DNA of 64,000 nt from Pimelobacter simplex (GTDB lineage Bacteria; Actinomycetota; Actinomycetes; Propionibacteriales; Nocardioidaceae): positions 90,081 through 154,080 of the forward strand of contig NZ_FOUK01000008.1 of NCBI RefSeq assembly GCF_900114845.1. The letters are read 5' to 3'. How positions within the stretch are numbered: position 1 is the stretch's first letter; each line of letters starts with the position of its first letter. The notes under the pieces were generated by a model. That model had not been told where the DNA came from and did not search any database. It was given only the letters and a program-made list of their open reading frames with translations. Both the position numbers and the translations under genes were made by a program. Shown here piece by piece: positions 57,250 through 64,000 of this stretch.

Positions 57250-60200
57250 GTGAGCCTCGCCGGCCTCGCCGACGCCGTCCTCGCCGACCCGACCCTGTCC
57301 GCCGCACTGACGGCGGCCACCGGCGACGCCCAGCCGACCGGTGAGCTGACCGGTCCCGAGGCGCTGCGCCCGTTCCTGGTCGCGAGCCTGGCCCGCTCGC
57401 AGCGCCCGGTGCTCGTGGTCACCGCGACCACGCGCGAGGCCGAGCAGCTCGTCGCCGAGCTGGGCGACCTGCTCGACCCGGCCGACGTCGCCTACTACCC
57501 GAGCTGGGAGACGCTGCCCCACGAGCGGCTCAGCCCGCGCAGCGACACGGTCGGACGGCGTCTCGCGGTGCTGCGCCGGCTGTGCCACCCCGGTGCCGAC
57601 GCGGCGACCGGTCCGGTCCAGGTGGTCGTGGCGCCGGTGCGCAGCGTGCTGCAGCCGCAGGTCAAGGGGCTCGGCGACCTGACGCCGGTCGAGCTGGCCA
57701 CCGGCGACAGCGCCGATATCGACGACGTCGTCGCGGGCCTCGTCGGCGCCGCCTACTCCCGGGTCGACCTGGTCGAGAAGCGCGGCGAGTTCGCGGTGCG
57801 CGGCGGCATCGTCGACGTCTTCCCGCCGACCGAGGAGCACCCGCTGCGCGTCGAGTTCTTCGGCGACGACGTCGACGAGATCCGCACCTTCGCGGTCGCC
57901 GACCAGCGCACCATCGAGAAGGTCGACCGGCTCTGGGCGCCGCCGTGCCGCGAGCTGCTGCTCACCGACGCCGTCCGGGAGCGCGCGGCCGAGCTGGGCC
58001 GCACGCACCCCCAGCTCCTCGAGATCACCGACAAGCTGGCCCAGGGCATCGCCGTCGAGGGCATGGAGGCGCTGATCCCGGCGCTCGTCGACGAGCTCGA
58101 GCTCCTCGTCGACCTGATGCCCGCCGACACCCGGGTCCTCGTGCTCGACCCCGAGCGCGCCCGGGCCCGGGCGCACGACCTGGTGGCGACGAGCGAGGAG
58201 TTCCTCGCGGCGTCCTGGGCCACCGCGGCGAGCGGCGGGCAGGCGCCCATCGACCTGCAGGCGGCGTCGTACCACTCGCTGGGCGACGTGCGCAGCCACG
58301 CGCGCGAGCGCGGCCAGAGCTGGTGGACGTTCAGCCCGTTCGGCCTCGACGAGGGTCTCGACGAGCTCGACCGACAGGCCGCCGCGCAGCCCGCGCCCTC
58401 CTACCGCGGCGAGGTCGAGAAGGCGTTCACCGACATCGCGCAGTGGCGGGCCGACGGCACCCGCGTGGTCGTGGTGCACGTGGGCCACGGTCCCGCCCAG
58501 CGGATGGTCGAGGCGCTCTCCGAGCGCGACGTCCCGGCCCGGCTCGTCGACGACCTGCCCGCCGGCCACGAGCTCGACCCGGCCGTCGTCACGATCACCT
58601 GCGGCAACCTCGGGCACGGTCTCGTCGACGCCGGCCGCGGCCTCGCGATCCTCACCGGCGAGGACATCGTCGGCGCCAAGGCCTCCACCCGCGACAAGGG
58701 CGCGATGCCGGTGCGGCGCAAGCGCCAGATCGACCCGCTCGAGCTCAAGGCCGGCGACTACGTCGTCCACGAGCAGCACGGCGTGGGCCGCTTCGTCGAG
58801 ATGAAGCAGCGCGAGGTGCAGGGCGCGGTGCGCGAGTACCTCGTCCTCGAGTACGGCCCGTCCAAGCGCGGCGGCCCGGCCGACCGGCTGTTCGTCCCGG
58901 CCGACACCCTCGACCAGGTCACCCGCTACGTCGGTGGCGAGCAGCCCAGCCTCGACCGGCTCGGCGGTGGCGACTGGACCAAGCGCAAGAACAAGGCGCG
59001 CAAGGCGGTCCGCGAGATCGCGGCCGAGCTGATCAAGCTCTACGCCGCGCGCCAGGCCACCCAGGGGCACGCGTTCGGCCCCGACACCCCGTGGCAGCGC
59101 GAGCTCGAGGACGCCTTCCCGTTCCACGAGACCCCCGACCAGCTCACCACGGTCGACGAGGTCAAGCGCGACATGGAGCGCACCGTCCCGATGGACCGCC
59201 TGGTGTGCGGCGACGTGGGCTACGGCAAGACCGAGATCGCCGTGCGGGCGGCGTTCAAGGCGGTCCAGGACGGCAAGCAGGTGGCGGTCCTGGTGCCGAC
59301 GACGCTGCTCGTCAACCAGCACCTGGCGACGTTCAGCGAGCGGATGAGCGGTTTCCCGATCAACCTTAAGCCGCTCTCGCGCTTCCAGACCGACAAGGAG
59401 GCCGCCGAGACGATCGCCGGCCTCGCCGAGGGCACGGTCGACGTCGTCGTCGGCACGCACCGGCTGTTCAACGCCGACACGAAGTTCAAGGACCTCGGCC
59501 TGATCATCGTCGACGAGGAGCAGCGCTTCGGCGTCGAGCACAAGGAGGCGATGAAGCGGCTGCGCACGTCGGTCGACGTCCTCTCCATGTCGGCGACGCC
59601 GATCCCGCGCACGCTCGAGATGGCGATCACCGGCATCCGCGAGATGTCGACGATCACGACGCCGCCCGAGGAGCGCCACCCGGTGCTGACCTACGTCGGC
59701 GGCTACGAGGACCGCCAGGTCGTCGCCGCCGTACGACGCGAGCTGCTCCGCGACGGCCAGGTGTTCTACATCCACAACCGGGTGAGCTCCATCGAGAAGG
59801 CCGCGGCCAAGATCCGCGAGCTCGTGCCCGAGGCGCGGGTCGCGACCGCACACGGCCAGATGGGGGAGCACCAGCTCGAGCAGGTGATGGTCGACTTCTG
59901 GGAGAAGAACTTCGACGTCCTCGTCTGCACGACCATCGTCGAGTCCGGCATCGACGTCTCCAACGCCAACACGATGATCATCGAGCGCTCCGACACGCTC
60001 GGCCTCTCCCAGCTCCACCAGCTGCGCGGCCGGGTCGGCCGGTCCCGGGAGCGCGCCTACGCGTACTTCCTCTACCCGACCGAGAAGCCGCTCACCGAGA
60101 CCGCCCACGAGCGGCTCGCGACGCTGGCCCAGCACTCCGACCTCGGCGGCGGCATGGCGATCGCGATGAAGGACCTCGAGATCCGCGGCGCCGGCAACCT

Positions 60201-60777
60201 GCTCGGCGGCGAGCAGTCCGGGCACATCGCCGACGTCGGCTTCGACCTCTACGTGCGGCTCGTCGGCGAGGCGGTCCGCGACTTCCGCGACGACGGCGGC
60301 GCACCCGAGCAGCTCGAGGAGGTCCGGATCGAGCTGCCCGTCGAGGCCCACCTGCCGCACGACTACATCCCGAGCGAGCGGCTCCGGCTCGAGATGTACA
60401 AGCGGCTCGCCGAGGTCCGCAGCGATGCCGACGTCGACGAGATCGTCGCCGAGCTCGAGGATCGCTACGGCGAGCCGCCCCAGCAGGTCGCGGCGCTGCT
60501 GCTCGTCGCCCGCTTCCGGGCCCGGGCGCGCAAGGCCGGCATCAAGGAGATCACCTCGGTCGGCAAGAACGTCCGCTTCCACCCGGTCGTGCTGCCGGAG
60601 TCGCGGACGATCCGGCTCAACCGGCTCTACCCGAAGTCGATCGTCAAGCACCAGCTCGAGTCGATCCTGGTGCCGCGTCCCGGCATCCCGGGCCGGACGG
60701 GAACCCCCATCGAGGGCGTCGCCCTGCTTGAATGGGCGCGGCTGGTGATCGACTCGATCATCGACCCCACCGAGTAG
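57250..60777 (+). CDS. mfd: Transcription-repair coupling factor Mfd
   Basis: A 1175-residue ATPase (E. coli Mfd is 1148). N-terminal UvrB-homology region, RNA polymerase interaction domain (PLELKAGDYVVHEQHGVGRF), Walker A GDVGYGKTE (654-662), DEEQR (755-759) and the TRG/RecG-like segment LEIRGAGNLLGGEQSGHI are all seen. It removes RNA polymerase stalled at lesions and recruits UvrA. The GTG at 57250 is preferred because of the GAAGG ribosome site; a GTG at 57223 is in frame. mfd followed by mazG is the mycobacterial order too. Confidence 0.96.
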   Translation: MSLAGLADAVLADPTLSAALTAATGDAQPTGELTGPEALRPFLVASLARSQRPVLVVTATTREAEQLVAELGDLLDPADVAYYPSWETLPHERLSPRSDTVGRRLAVLRRLCHPGADAATGPVQVVVAPVRSVLQPQVKGLGDLTPVELATGDSADIDDVVAGLVGAAYSRVDLVEKRGEFAVRGGIVDVFPPTEEHPLRVEFFGDDVDEIRTFAVADQRTIEKVDRLWAPPCRELLLTDAVRERAAELGRTHPQLLEITDKLAQGIAVEGMEALIPALVDELELLVDLMPADTRVLVLDPERARARAHDLVATSEEFLAASWATAASGGQAPIDLQAASYHSLGDVRSHARERGQSWWTFSPFGLDEGLDELDRQAAAQPAPSYRGEVEKAFTDIAQWRADGTRVVVVHVGHGPAQRMVEALSERDVPARLVDDLPAGHELDPAVVTITCGNLGHGLVDAGRGLAILTGEDIVGAKASTRDKGAMPVRRKRQIDPLELKAGDYVVHEQHGVGRFVEMKQREVQGAVREYLVLEYGPSKRGGPADRLFVPADTLDQVTRYVGGEQPSLDRLGGGDWTKRKNKARKAVREIAAELIKLYAARQATQGHAFGPDTPWQRELEDAFPFHETPDQLTTVDEVKRDMERTVPMDRLVCGDVGYGKTEIAVRAAFKAVQDGKQVAVLVPTTLLVNQHLATFSERMSGFPINLKPLSRFQTDKEAAETIAGLAEGTVDVVVGTHRLFNADTKFKDLGLIIVDEEQRFGVEHKEAMKRLRTSVDVLSMSATPIPRTLEMAITGIREMSTITTPPEERHPVLTYVGGYEDRQVVAAVRRELLRDGQVFYIHNRVSSIEKAAAKIRELVPEARVATAHGQMGEHQLEQVMVDFWEKNFDVLVCTTIVESGIDVSNANTMIIERSDTLGLSQLHQLRGRVGRSRERAYAYFLYPTEKPLTETAHERLATLAQHSDLGGGMAIAMKDLEIRGAGNLLGGEQSGHIADVGFDLYVRLVGEAVRDFRDDGGAPEQLEEVRIELPVEAHLPHDYIPSERLRLEMYKRLAEVRSDADVDEIVAELEDRYGEPPQQVAALLLVARFRARARKAGIKEITSVGKNVRFHPVVLPESRTIRLNRLYPKSIVKHQLESILVPRPGIPGRTGTPIEGVALLEWARLVIDSIIDPTE

Positions 60778-60809
60778 CGTGCTGAACAGCCTGGAGTAGG
60801 AGTTCCCCC

Positions 60810-61544
60810 GTGCGTCGTCGTCCCTCGCTCGTTCCCGTCGCCGCCGTCGCCGCGGTGGCCCTGCTGACCGCCGGGTGCGGCATCACCGACAACGCCGCGA
60901 AGCCGGGCCTCGCAGCCGAGGTCGACGGCCAGACGCTGCAGCTCGACAAGGTCGACCGGGTGGTCGCCGACTACTGCACGCTGCGGGCGAGCAACCCCGA
61001 GGCGCCGGCCGCCCCGACCGCGCTGATCCGCGCCCAGTTCGTCATCGGCTGGACCCAGGCGGTCGCCGTCGACACCCTCGGCCCCGAGCACGGCGTCGCG
61101 CTGCCGCAGGCCGAGATCGACCGGCTCGCCGTCGACCAGGCCTGGGGTCGGCTCGGCACCATCGACGACGAGAACTACGACTCGTTCGTGTGGCTGACCT
61201 GGATCCAGCAGCGGCTCACCACCCCGGTCGCCGAGCTCGGCAGCAAGCTCGCGCTCGCCGAGTCCGGCCAGCAGCTCACCGGCGACGCGGCCACCAACCG
61301 CGGTGTCGACGCCGTCACCGAGTGGCTCGACGACCAGGACGTCGACATCAACCCCGTCTTCGGCGCGTACGACGCCACGACGGTCTCGTTCAGCGGCGAC
61401 CCCCTCTCGATCCCGGTCAGCGCCGAGGCGCGCGCCGCGCAGAAGACCGCCGAGCTCACCCCCGAGCAGATCGCCAAGCTCCCCGCCGGACAGCTCTGCG
61501 GCAAGGCGGCGGCCCCGGCGCCGACCGCCCCCGTCGGAGGCTGA
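60810..61544 (+). CDS. Lipoprotein with SurA/peptidyl-prolyl-like N-terminal domain
   Basis: A 244-residue lipoprotein. The signal ends in the lipobox LLTAGC with C23 as the lipidation site. The sequence after it (AAEVDGQTLQLDKVDRVVADYC) resembles the SurA N-terminal domain found in envelope chaperones, but no PPIase domain follows; the rest is helical. It lies between mfd and mazG and is probably cotranscribed. The GTG start has a GGAGTAGGAG ribosome site. Confidence 0.82.
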   Translation: MRRRPSLVPVAAVAAVALLTAGCGITDNAAKPGLAAEVDGQTLQLDKVDRVVADYCTLRASNPEAPAAPTALIRAQFVIGWTQAVAVDTLGPEHGVALPQAEIDRLAVDQAWGRLGTIDDENYDSFVWLTWIQQRLTTPVAELGSKLALAESGQQLTGDAATNRGVDAVTEWLDDQDVDINPVFGAYDATTVSFSGDPLSIPVSAEARAAQKTAELTPEQIAKLPAGQLCGKAAAPAPTAPVGG

Positions 61545-61546
61545 TC

Positions 61547-62167
61547 ATGGGCGAGGCGCCCCCGGGCGCCGTCGCCGAGCTCGTCGCGGTGATGCGGCGG
61601 CTGCGCGCAGAGTGCCCGTGGAAGCAGGAGCAGACCCACCGGTCGCTCGTGCGCTACCTCCTCGAGGAGACCTACGAGACCGTCGACGCGATCGACGCCG
61701 GGGAGACCTCGGGGGACTGGTCGCACCTGGCCGAGGAGCTCGGCGACGTCCTGCTCCAGGTGGTCTTCCACGCGGCGATCGCCGAGGAGCGCGGCGAGTT
61801 CGACCTCGACGACGTCGCCCGTGGGATCACCGCCAAGATGCGCCGCCGCAACCCGCACGTCTTCGGTGACGTCGACGGCGCCGGCCTCGACGCCGCCGAG
61901 GTGGACGCGCTCTGGCAGCGGATGAAGGCCGCCGAGAAGCCGTCCGGCGCGGCCGCCGGCGCGGCGTCGCCGTTGCCGTCGGGGCTGCCCGCGCTGCTCT
62001 ACGCCGACAAGGCGCTCGCGCGGCGCGAGCGGGCCGGGCTGCCGGTCCCGGATACCGGTACCGGTCTGGGGGAGCGGTTGCTGGCGTTGGTCGCCGAGGC
62101 GCGCGCTGCGGGGGTCGATCCGGAGGAGGCCTTGCGGGACGTCGTCCGGGGGCTCGAGGCGGGCTGA
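61547..62167 (+). CDS. mazG: Nucleoside triphosphate pyrophosphohydrolase MazG
   Basis: A 206-residue MazG with the all-alpha NTP-PPase motifs: CPWKQEQTHRSLVRYLLEET, EELGDVLLQVVFHA and a following DVA. It hydrolyses NTPs and damaged nucleotides to NMP and PPi, protecting DNA and RNA synthesis. The ATG follows the lipoprotein stop by two bases. It has one full domain plus part of the second, as in the mycobacterial protein, rather than the tandem E. coli form. Confidence 0.92.
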   Translation: MGEAPPGAVAELVAVMRRLRAECPWKQEQTHRSLVRYLLEETYETVDAIDAGETSGDWSHLAEELGDVLLQVVFHAAIAEERGEFDLDDVARGITAKMRRRNPHVFGDVDGAGLDAAEVDALWQRMKAAEKPSGAAAGAASPLPSGLPALLYADKALARRERAGLPVPDTGTGLGERLLALVAEARAAGVDPEEALRDVVRGLEAG

Positions 62168-62212
62168 GGTCGCGGTTCAGCGCGGGGTTGTGTCGGACCC
62201 TCCTGATGGAAT

Positions 62213-63502
62213 ATGGGTATGGCTTCTCGGACCGCCTTCGCCCCGCTGCTCACCCGCCTGCGCGCGGGTGTGGAGCAGCGTGAGGAGTCGGTGGTGCGGG
62301 AGTGGGCGGGGATCGTGGAGTGGGCCGCTGGCAATGTGGTGGCGGGCTCGGAGGGTGCGGCGACCATCCGCGACGGATTCGTGGACACGGGGTTGCCGAT
62401 CGCGGGCGAGGGTGCGCCGTTGGTCTCGGAGTTCGCGCTGATGGAGCTGGTGGCCGTGCTGGGCCGTTCCCCTGATGGTGGCCGGGTGTACGTGGGTCGG
62501 GTGCTGGAGTGTGCGTGGCGTCTGCCGCAGGTCTATGCGTCGGTGGTGGCGGGGCGGTTGGCTCCGTGGCGGGCCGAGCGGATCGCGGAGGCGACGCGGC
62601 CTCTGTGTCGTGAGGCGGCGGCGTTTGTGGACCGGCAGCTGTTCAACGCGACGGGTGTGGGTTGGGCGCAGTTGGAGCGGTTGATTGCGGAGGCGGTCAT
62701 CAGGTTCGACCCGGAGCGCTACGAGGCAGAGCGGGCTAGGGCGAGCGACCATCGCTATGTGGAGGTGGGGGCGCCGGATGGCAACGGGCTGGTCTCGATC
62801 GACGGTCTCCTCGACGCCGCCGACGGTGCGGACCTCGACCAGGCGATCACCCGCCGCGCCACGTTGCTGGGCCGGCTGGGCAATGAGGCGAGCTTGGACG
62901 TGCGCCGCTCCCAGGCACTGGGCGACCTGGCCCGCAACGACCTCACCCTCGACCTGGAGGGTGTGCCTGGCCGCCGGGCCGTGCTCAACGTCCACATCAC
63001 TGATGCGACGCTGGTTGGCGCCAACCCAGTGGGCCGGTGGGACCAGACCCCGGTCAGCGCGGAGCAGATCCGTGAGTGGCTGGCCCAGCCCGGGATGTCG
63101 GTGACGGTACGCCCGGTGATCGACGTGGCCGGCCATGTGCCGGTGACGGCCTACGAGATCCCGGACCGTCACCGCCAAGCCGTGGAACTGCGCGACCACA
63201 CGTGCAGGTTCCCGTATTGCAGCCGAGCAGCGATGCGTTGCGACCTCGACCACGCAAGACCGCACGGTCGAGGCGGTCCGACCTGCCCGTGCAATCTGGT
63301 GCCGCTGTGTCGGCGCCACCACAGGGCCAAGACCCACAGTCAATGGCGCTACCAGGTCACCAAGATCGGGACGTACCTGTGGCGAAGCCCCGCGGGCTTC
63401 CATTTCGAAGTGAGCCACCGCGGGACACACCAGCACGACCACTCCGATGATCGCGAGGACCCCGAGCCAGGGGTGTACCGGCAACCACGCGACACCCATT
63501 GA
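62213..63502 (+). CDS. DUF222 plus HNH endonuclease protein (13E12 family)
   Basis: A 429-residue protein: N-terminal DUF222 (about 20-300) and a C-terminal HNH domain with CRFPYCSRAAMRCDLDHARP and LVPLCRRHHRAKTH. Members are multicopy in actinobacteria (13E12 REP family) and often look mobile. Codon use differs from neighbours, with more T and fewer C in third positions (for example GGTGTGGAGCAGCGTGAG), suggesting transfer. The start is ambiguous between ATG codons at 62213 and 62219. No clear ribosome site is present. Confidence 0.9.
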   Translation: MGMASRTAFAPLLTRLRAGVEQREESVVREWAGIVEWAAGNVVAGSEGAATIRDGFVDTGLPIAGEGAPLVSEFALMELVAVLGRSPDGGRVYVGRVLECAWRLPQVYASVVAGRLAPWRAERIAEATRPLCREAAAFVDRQLFNATGVGWAQLERLIAEAVIRFDPERYEAERARASDHRYVEVGAPDGNGLVSIDGLLDAADGADLDQAITRRATLLGRLGNEASLDVRRSQALGDLARNDLTLDLEGVPGRRAVLNVHITDATLVGANPVGRWDQTPVSAEQIREWLAQPGMSVTVRPVIDVAGHVPVTAYEIPDRHRQAVELRDHTCRFPYCSRAAMRCDLDHARPHGRGGPTCPCNLVPLCRRHHRAKTHSQWRYQVTKIGTYLWRSPAGFHFEVSHRGTHQHDHSDDREDPEPGVYRQPRDTH

Positions 63503-63633
63503 AGAACCGCAACCAGGTACCTCGACCACTGCGGCGCGCCACCACGCCATCAGTAAAGAAGACCCCAACCCGAGAAGCGCCCGACCTCAGGCAGCGAGCG
63601 CAGCCACCGGCCGGCTCCGCACGCTCACAGAGA

Positions 63634-63659
63634 CCGGCGTCTGGCCGGCTAGACGCCGG
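63634..63659. terminator. Hairpin between the HNH gene and npdG
   Basis: CCGGCGTCT (63634-63642) and AGACGCCGG (63651-63659) form a perfect stem. It sits among four closely spaced GACGCCGG words, 131 bases after the HNH stop and 11 bases past the convergent npdG stop, and can stop both transcripts. The remaining 63503-63633 holds no gene that I can support. Confidence 0.6.
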
Positions 63660-63670
63660 CCGGACGCCGG

Positions 63671-64000
63671 TCAGACGCCGGTGACCCGGATGCCCGAGTG
63701 GGTCTTGTACTTGCGGTTGATCGAGATGAGGACCGCGGTGAAGGGCTCGAGGACGCGGGCGAGGCGGAGCTTGCCGCCGTCGATGCCGGGGCGTCCGGTG
63801 ACCGAGGCGGCGAGGTCGATGGCGACCTGCTTGCCCTCGAGGGAGTCGCCGACCACGATGACGTCCTCGTCGAGGAAGTCGTCCTCGCCCCACAGGGCGG
63901 GGGCGGCGACGTTGTGGAAGGCGCCGACCACGGTGGCCTCGGGGGCGATCTCGGCGGCGGACTCGGCGGCGGAGCCCTCGCCGCCGTTGATGACGCGGCC
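63671..64000 (-). CDS. npdG: NADPH-dependent F420 reductase, C-terminal part (5' end outside window)
   Basis: The last 110 residues of a coenzyme F420-dependent NADP oxidoreductase on the minus strand, open at the right edge. Visible family features are GGEGSAAESAAEIAPEATVV, VGAFHNVAAPALWG, DVIVVGDSLEGKQVAIDLA, and the C-terminal LISINRKYKTHSGIRVTGV. It reduces F420 with NADPH (or the reverse), supplying reduced F420 to actinobacterial reductases. The N-terminal Rossmann motif lies beyond the window. Confidence 0.93.
   Translation of the reverse strand, partial: GRVINGGEGSAAESAAEIAPEATVVGAFHNVAAPALWGEDDFLDEDVIVVGDSLEGKQVAIDLAASVTGRPGIDGGKLRLARVLEPFTAVLISINRKYKTHSGIRVTGV

Noticed and set aside
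57133..60651. Minus-strand open frame of about 1170 codons opposite mfd
   Set aside because: Shadow of mfd: low-complexity Asp/Val/Leu/Arg composition and no domain; mfd itself has full motif conservation.
63640..63690. CRISPR-like array from repeated GACGCCGG words
   Set aside because: The repeats are 8 bases with spacings of a few bases and no spacer structure; they belong to a terminator-like hairpin.
1..64000. tRNA, rRNA, insertion sequence, prophage or integrase
   Set aside because: No cloverleaf, rRNA-like stretch, transposase motif or integrase gene was recognised on either strand.

Overview
The DNA is very GC-rich, uses many GTG starts, packs genes tightly with 4-base ATGA/GTGA overlaps, and carries actinobacterial hallmarks: an F420-dependent NADP reductase, a DUF2510-AIM24 protein, a 13E12-type HNH protein, UdgX and a short-chain Z-isoprenyl diphosphate synthase next to a hemolysin-III gene. 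The best guess is a chromosomal segment of a Nocardioides-like member of the Propionibacteriales. I see no rRNA, tRNA, CRISPR array, insertion sequence or prophage.

Positions 1-22.9 kb hold the most interesting region: what looks like an oxidative pyrimidine (uracil/thymine/barbiturate) catabolic locus. It starts with the 3' end of thymidine phosphorylase, an FAD amine oxidase-like gene and a cupin. Next, on the minus strand, comes a three-gene operon DUF2877 - FdrA - DUF1116, the same trio that forms oxamate carbamoyltransferase (AllFGH) in E. coli. A divergent PucR-family regulator follows, then a UraA-type permease, a three-subunit molybdenum hydroxylase, a CoxG-like membrane-tethered protein and an amidase. 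After a repeat-bearing gap come HyuA/HyuB, an NmrA-like protein, a carbamate kinase and a barbiturase/cyanuric acid hydrolase-family enzyme. My hypothesis: uracil is hydroxylated to barbiturate, opened by barbiturase to ureidomalonate (malonurate), cleaved with phosphate by the FdrA complex to malonamate plus carbamoyl phosphate, which carbamate kinase turns into ATP, while the amidase deamidates malonamate to malonate. This would be an ATP-yielding alternative to the known urea-releasing ureidomalonase route.

Positions 22.9-45.6 kb are mixed housekeeping and accessory genes: a WYL regulator with a VOC protein, thioesterase, enoyl-CoA hydratase, a YciI/GNAT pair, an MFS exporter and methyltransferase under a divergent XRE-cupin regulator with a striking triple half-site operator, a DUF255 thioredoxin-fold protein, a matrixin-like protease, an aldehyde dehydrogenase, an EamA exporter and MocR regulator whose start codons overlap, UdgX, RlmC, TrhA, AIM24, Z-prenyl synthase and a lipoprotein serpin with an inhibitory-type hinge.

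Positions 45.6-55.7 kb form an extended phosphate uptake operon (pstC, pstA, a membrane-anchored PstS, an 864-residue secreted protein, a sortase-like protein lacking the catalytic His and Cys, a second PstS with Ig-like repeats, and pstB) behind a PHO-box-like direct repeat. Positions 55.7-64 kb contain a TetR gene with a perfect operator palindrome before its divergent target, then mfd, a lipoprotein, mazG, a DUF222-HNH gene and the 3' part of an F420-dependent NADP reductase. Many genes show a TANNNT hexamer 5-8 bases before the start codon, which points to widespread leaderless transcription and was used to choose several starts.
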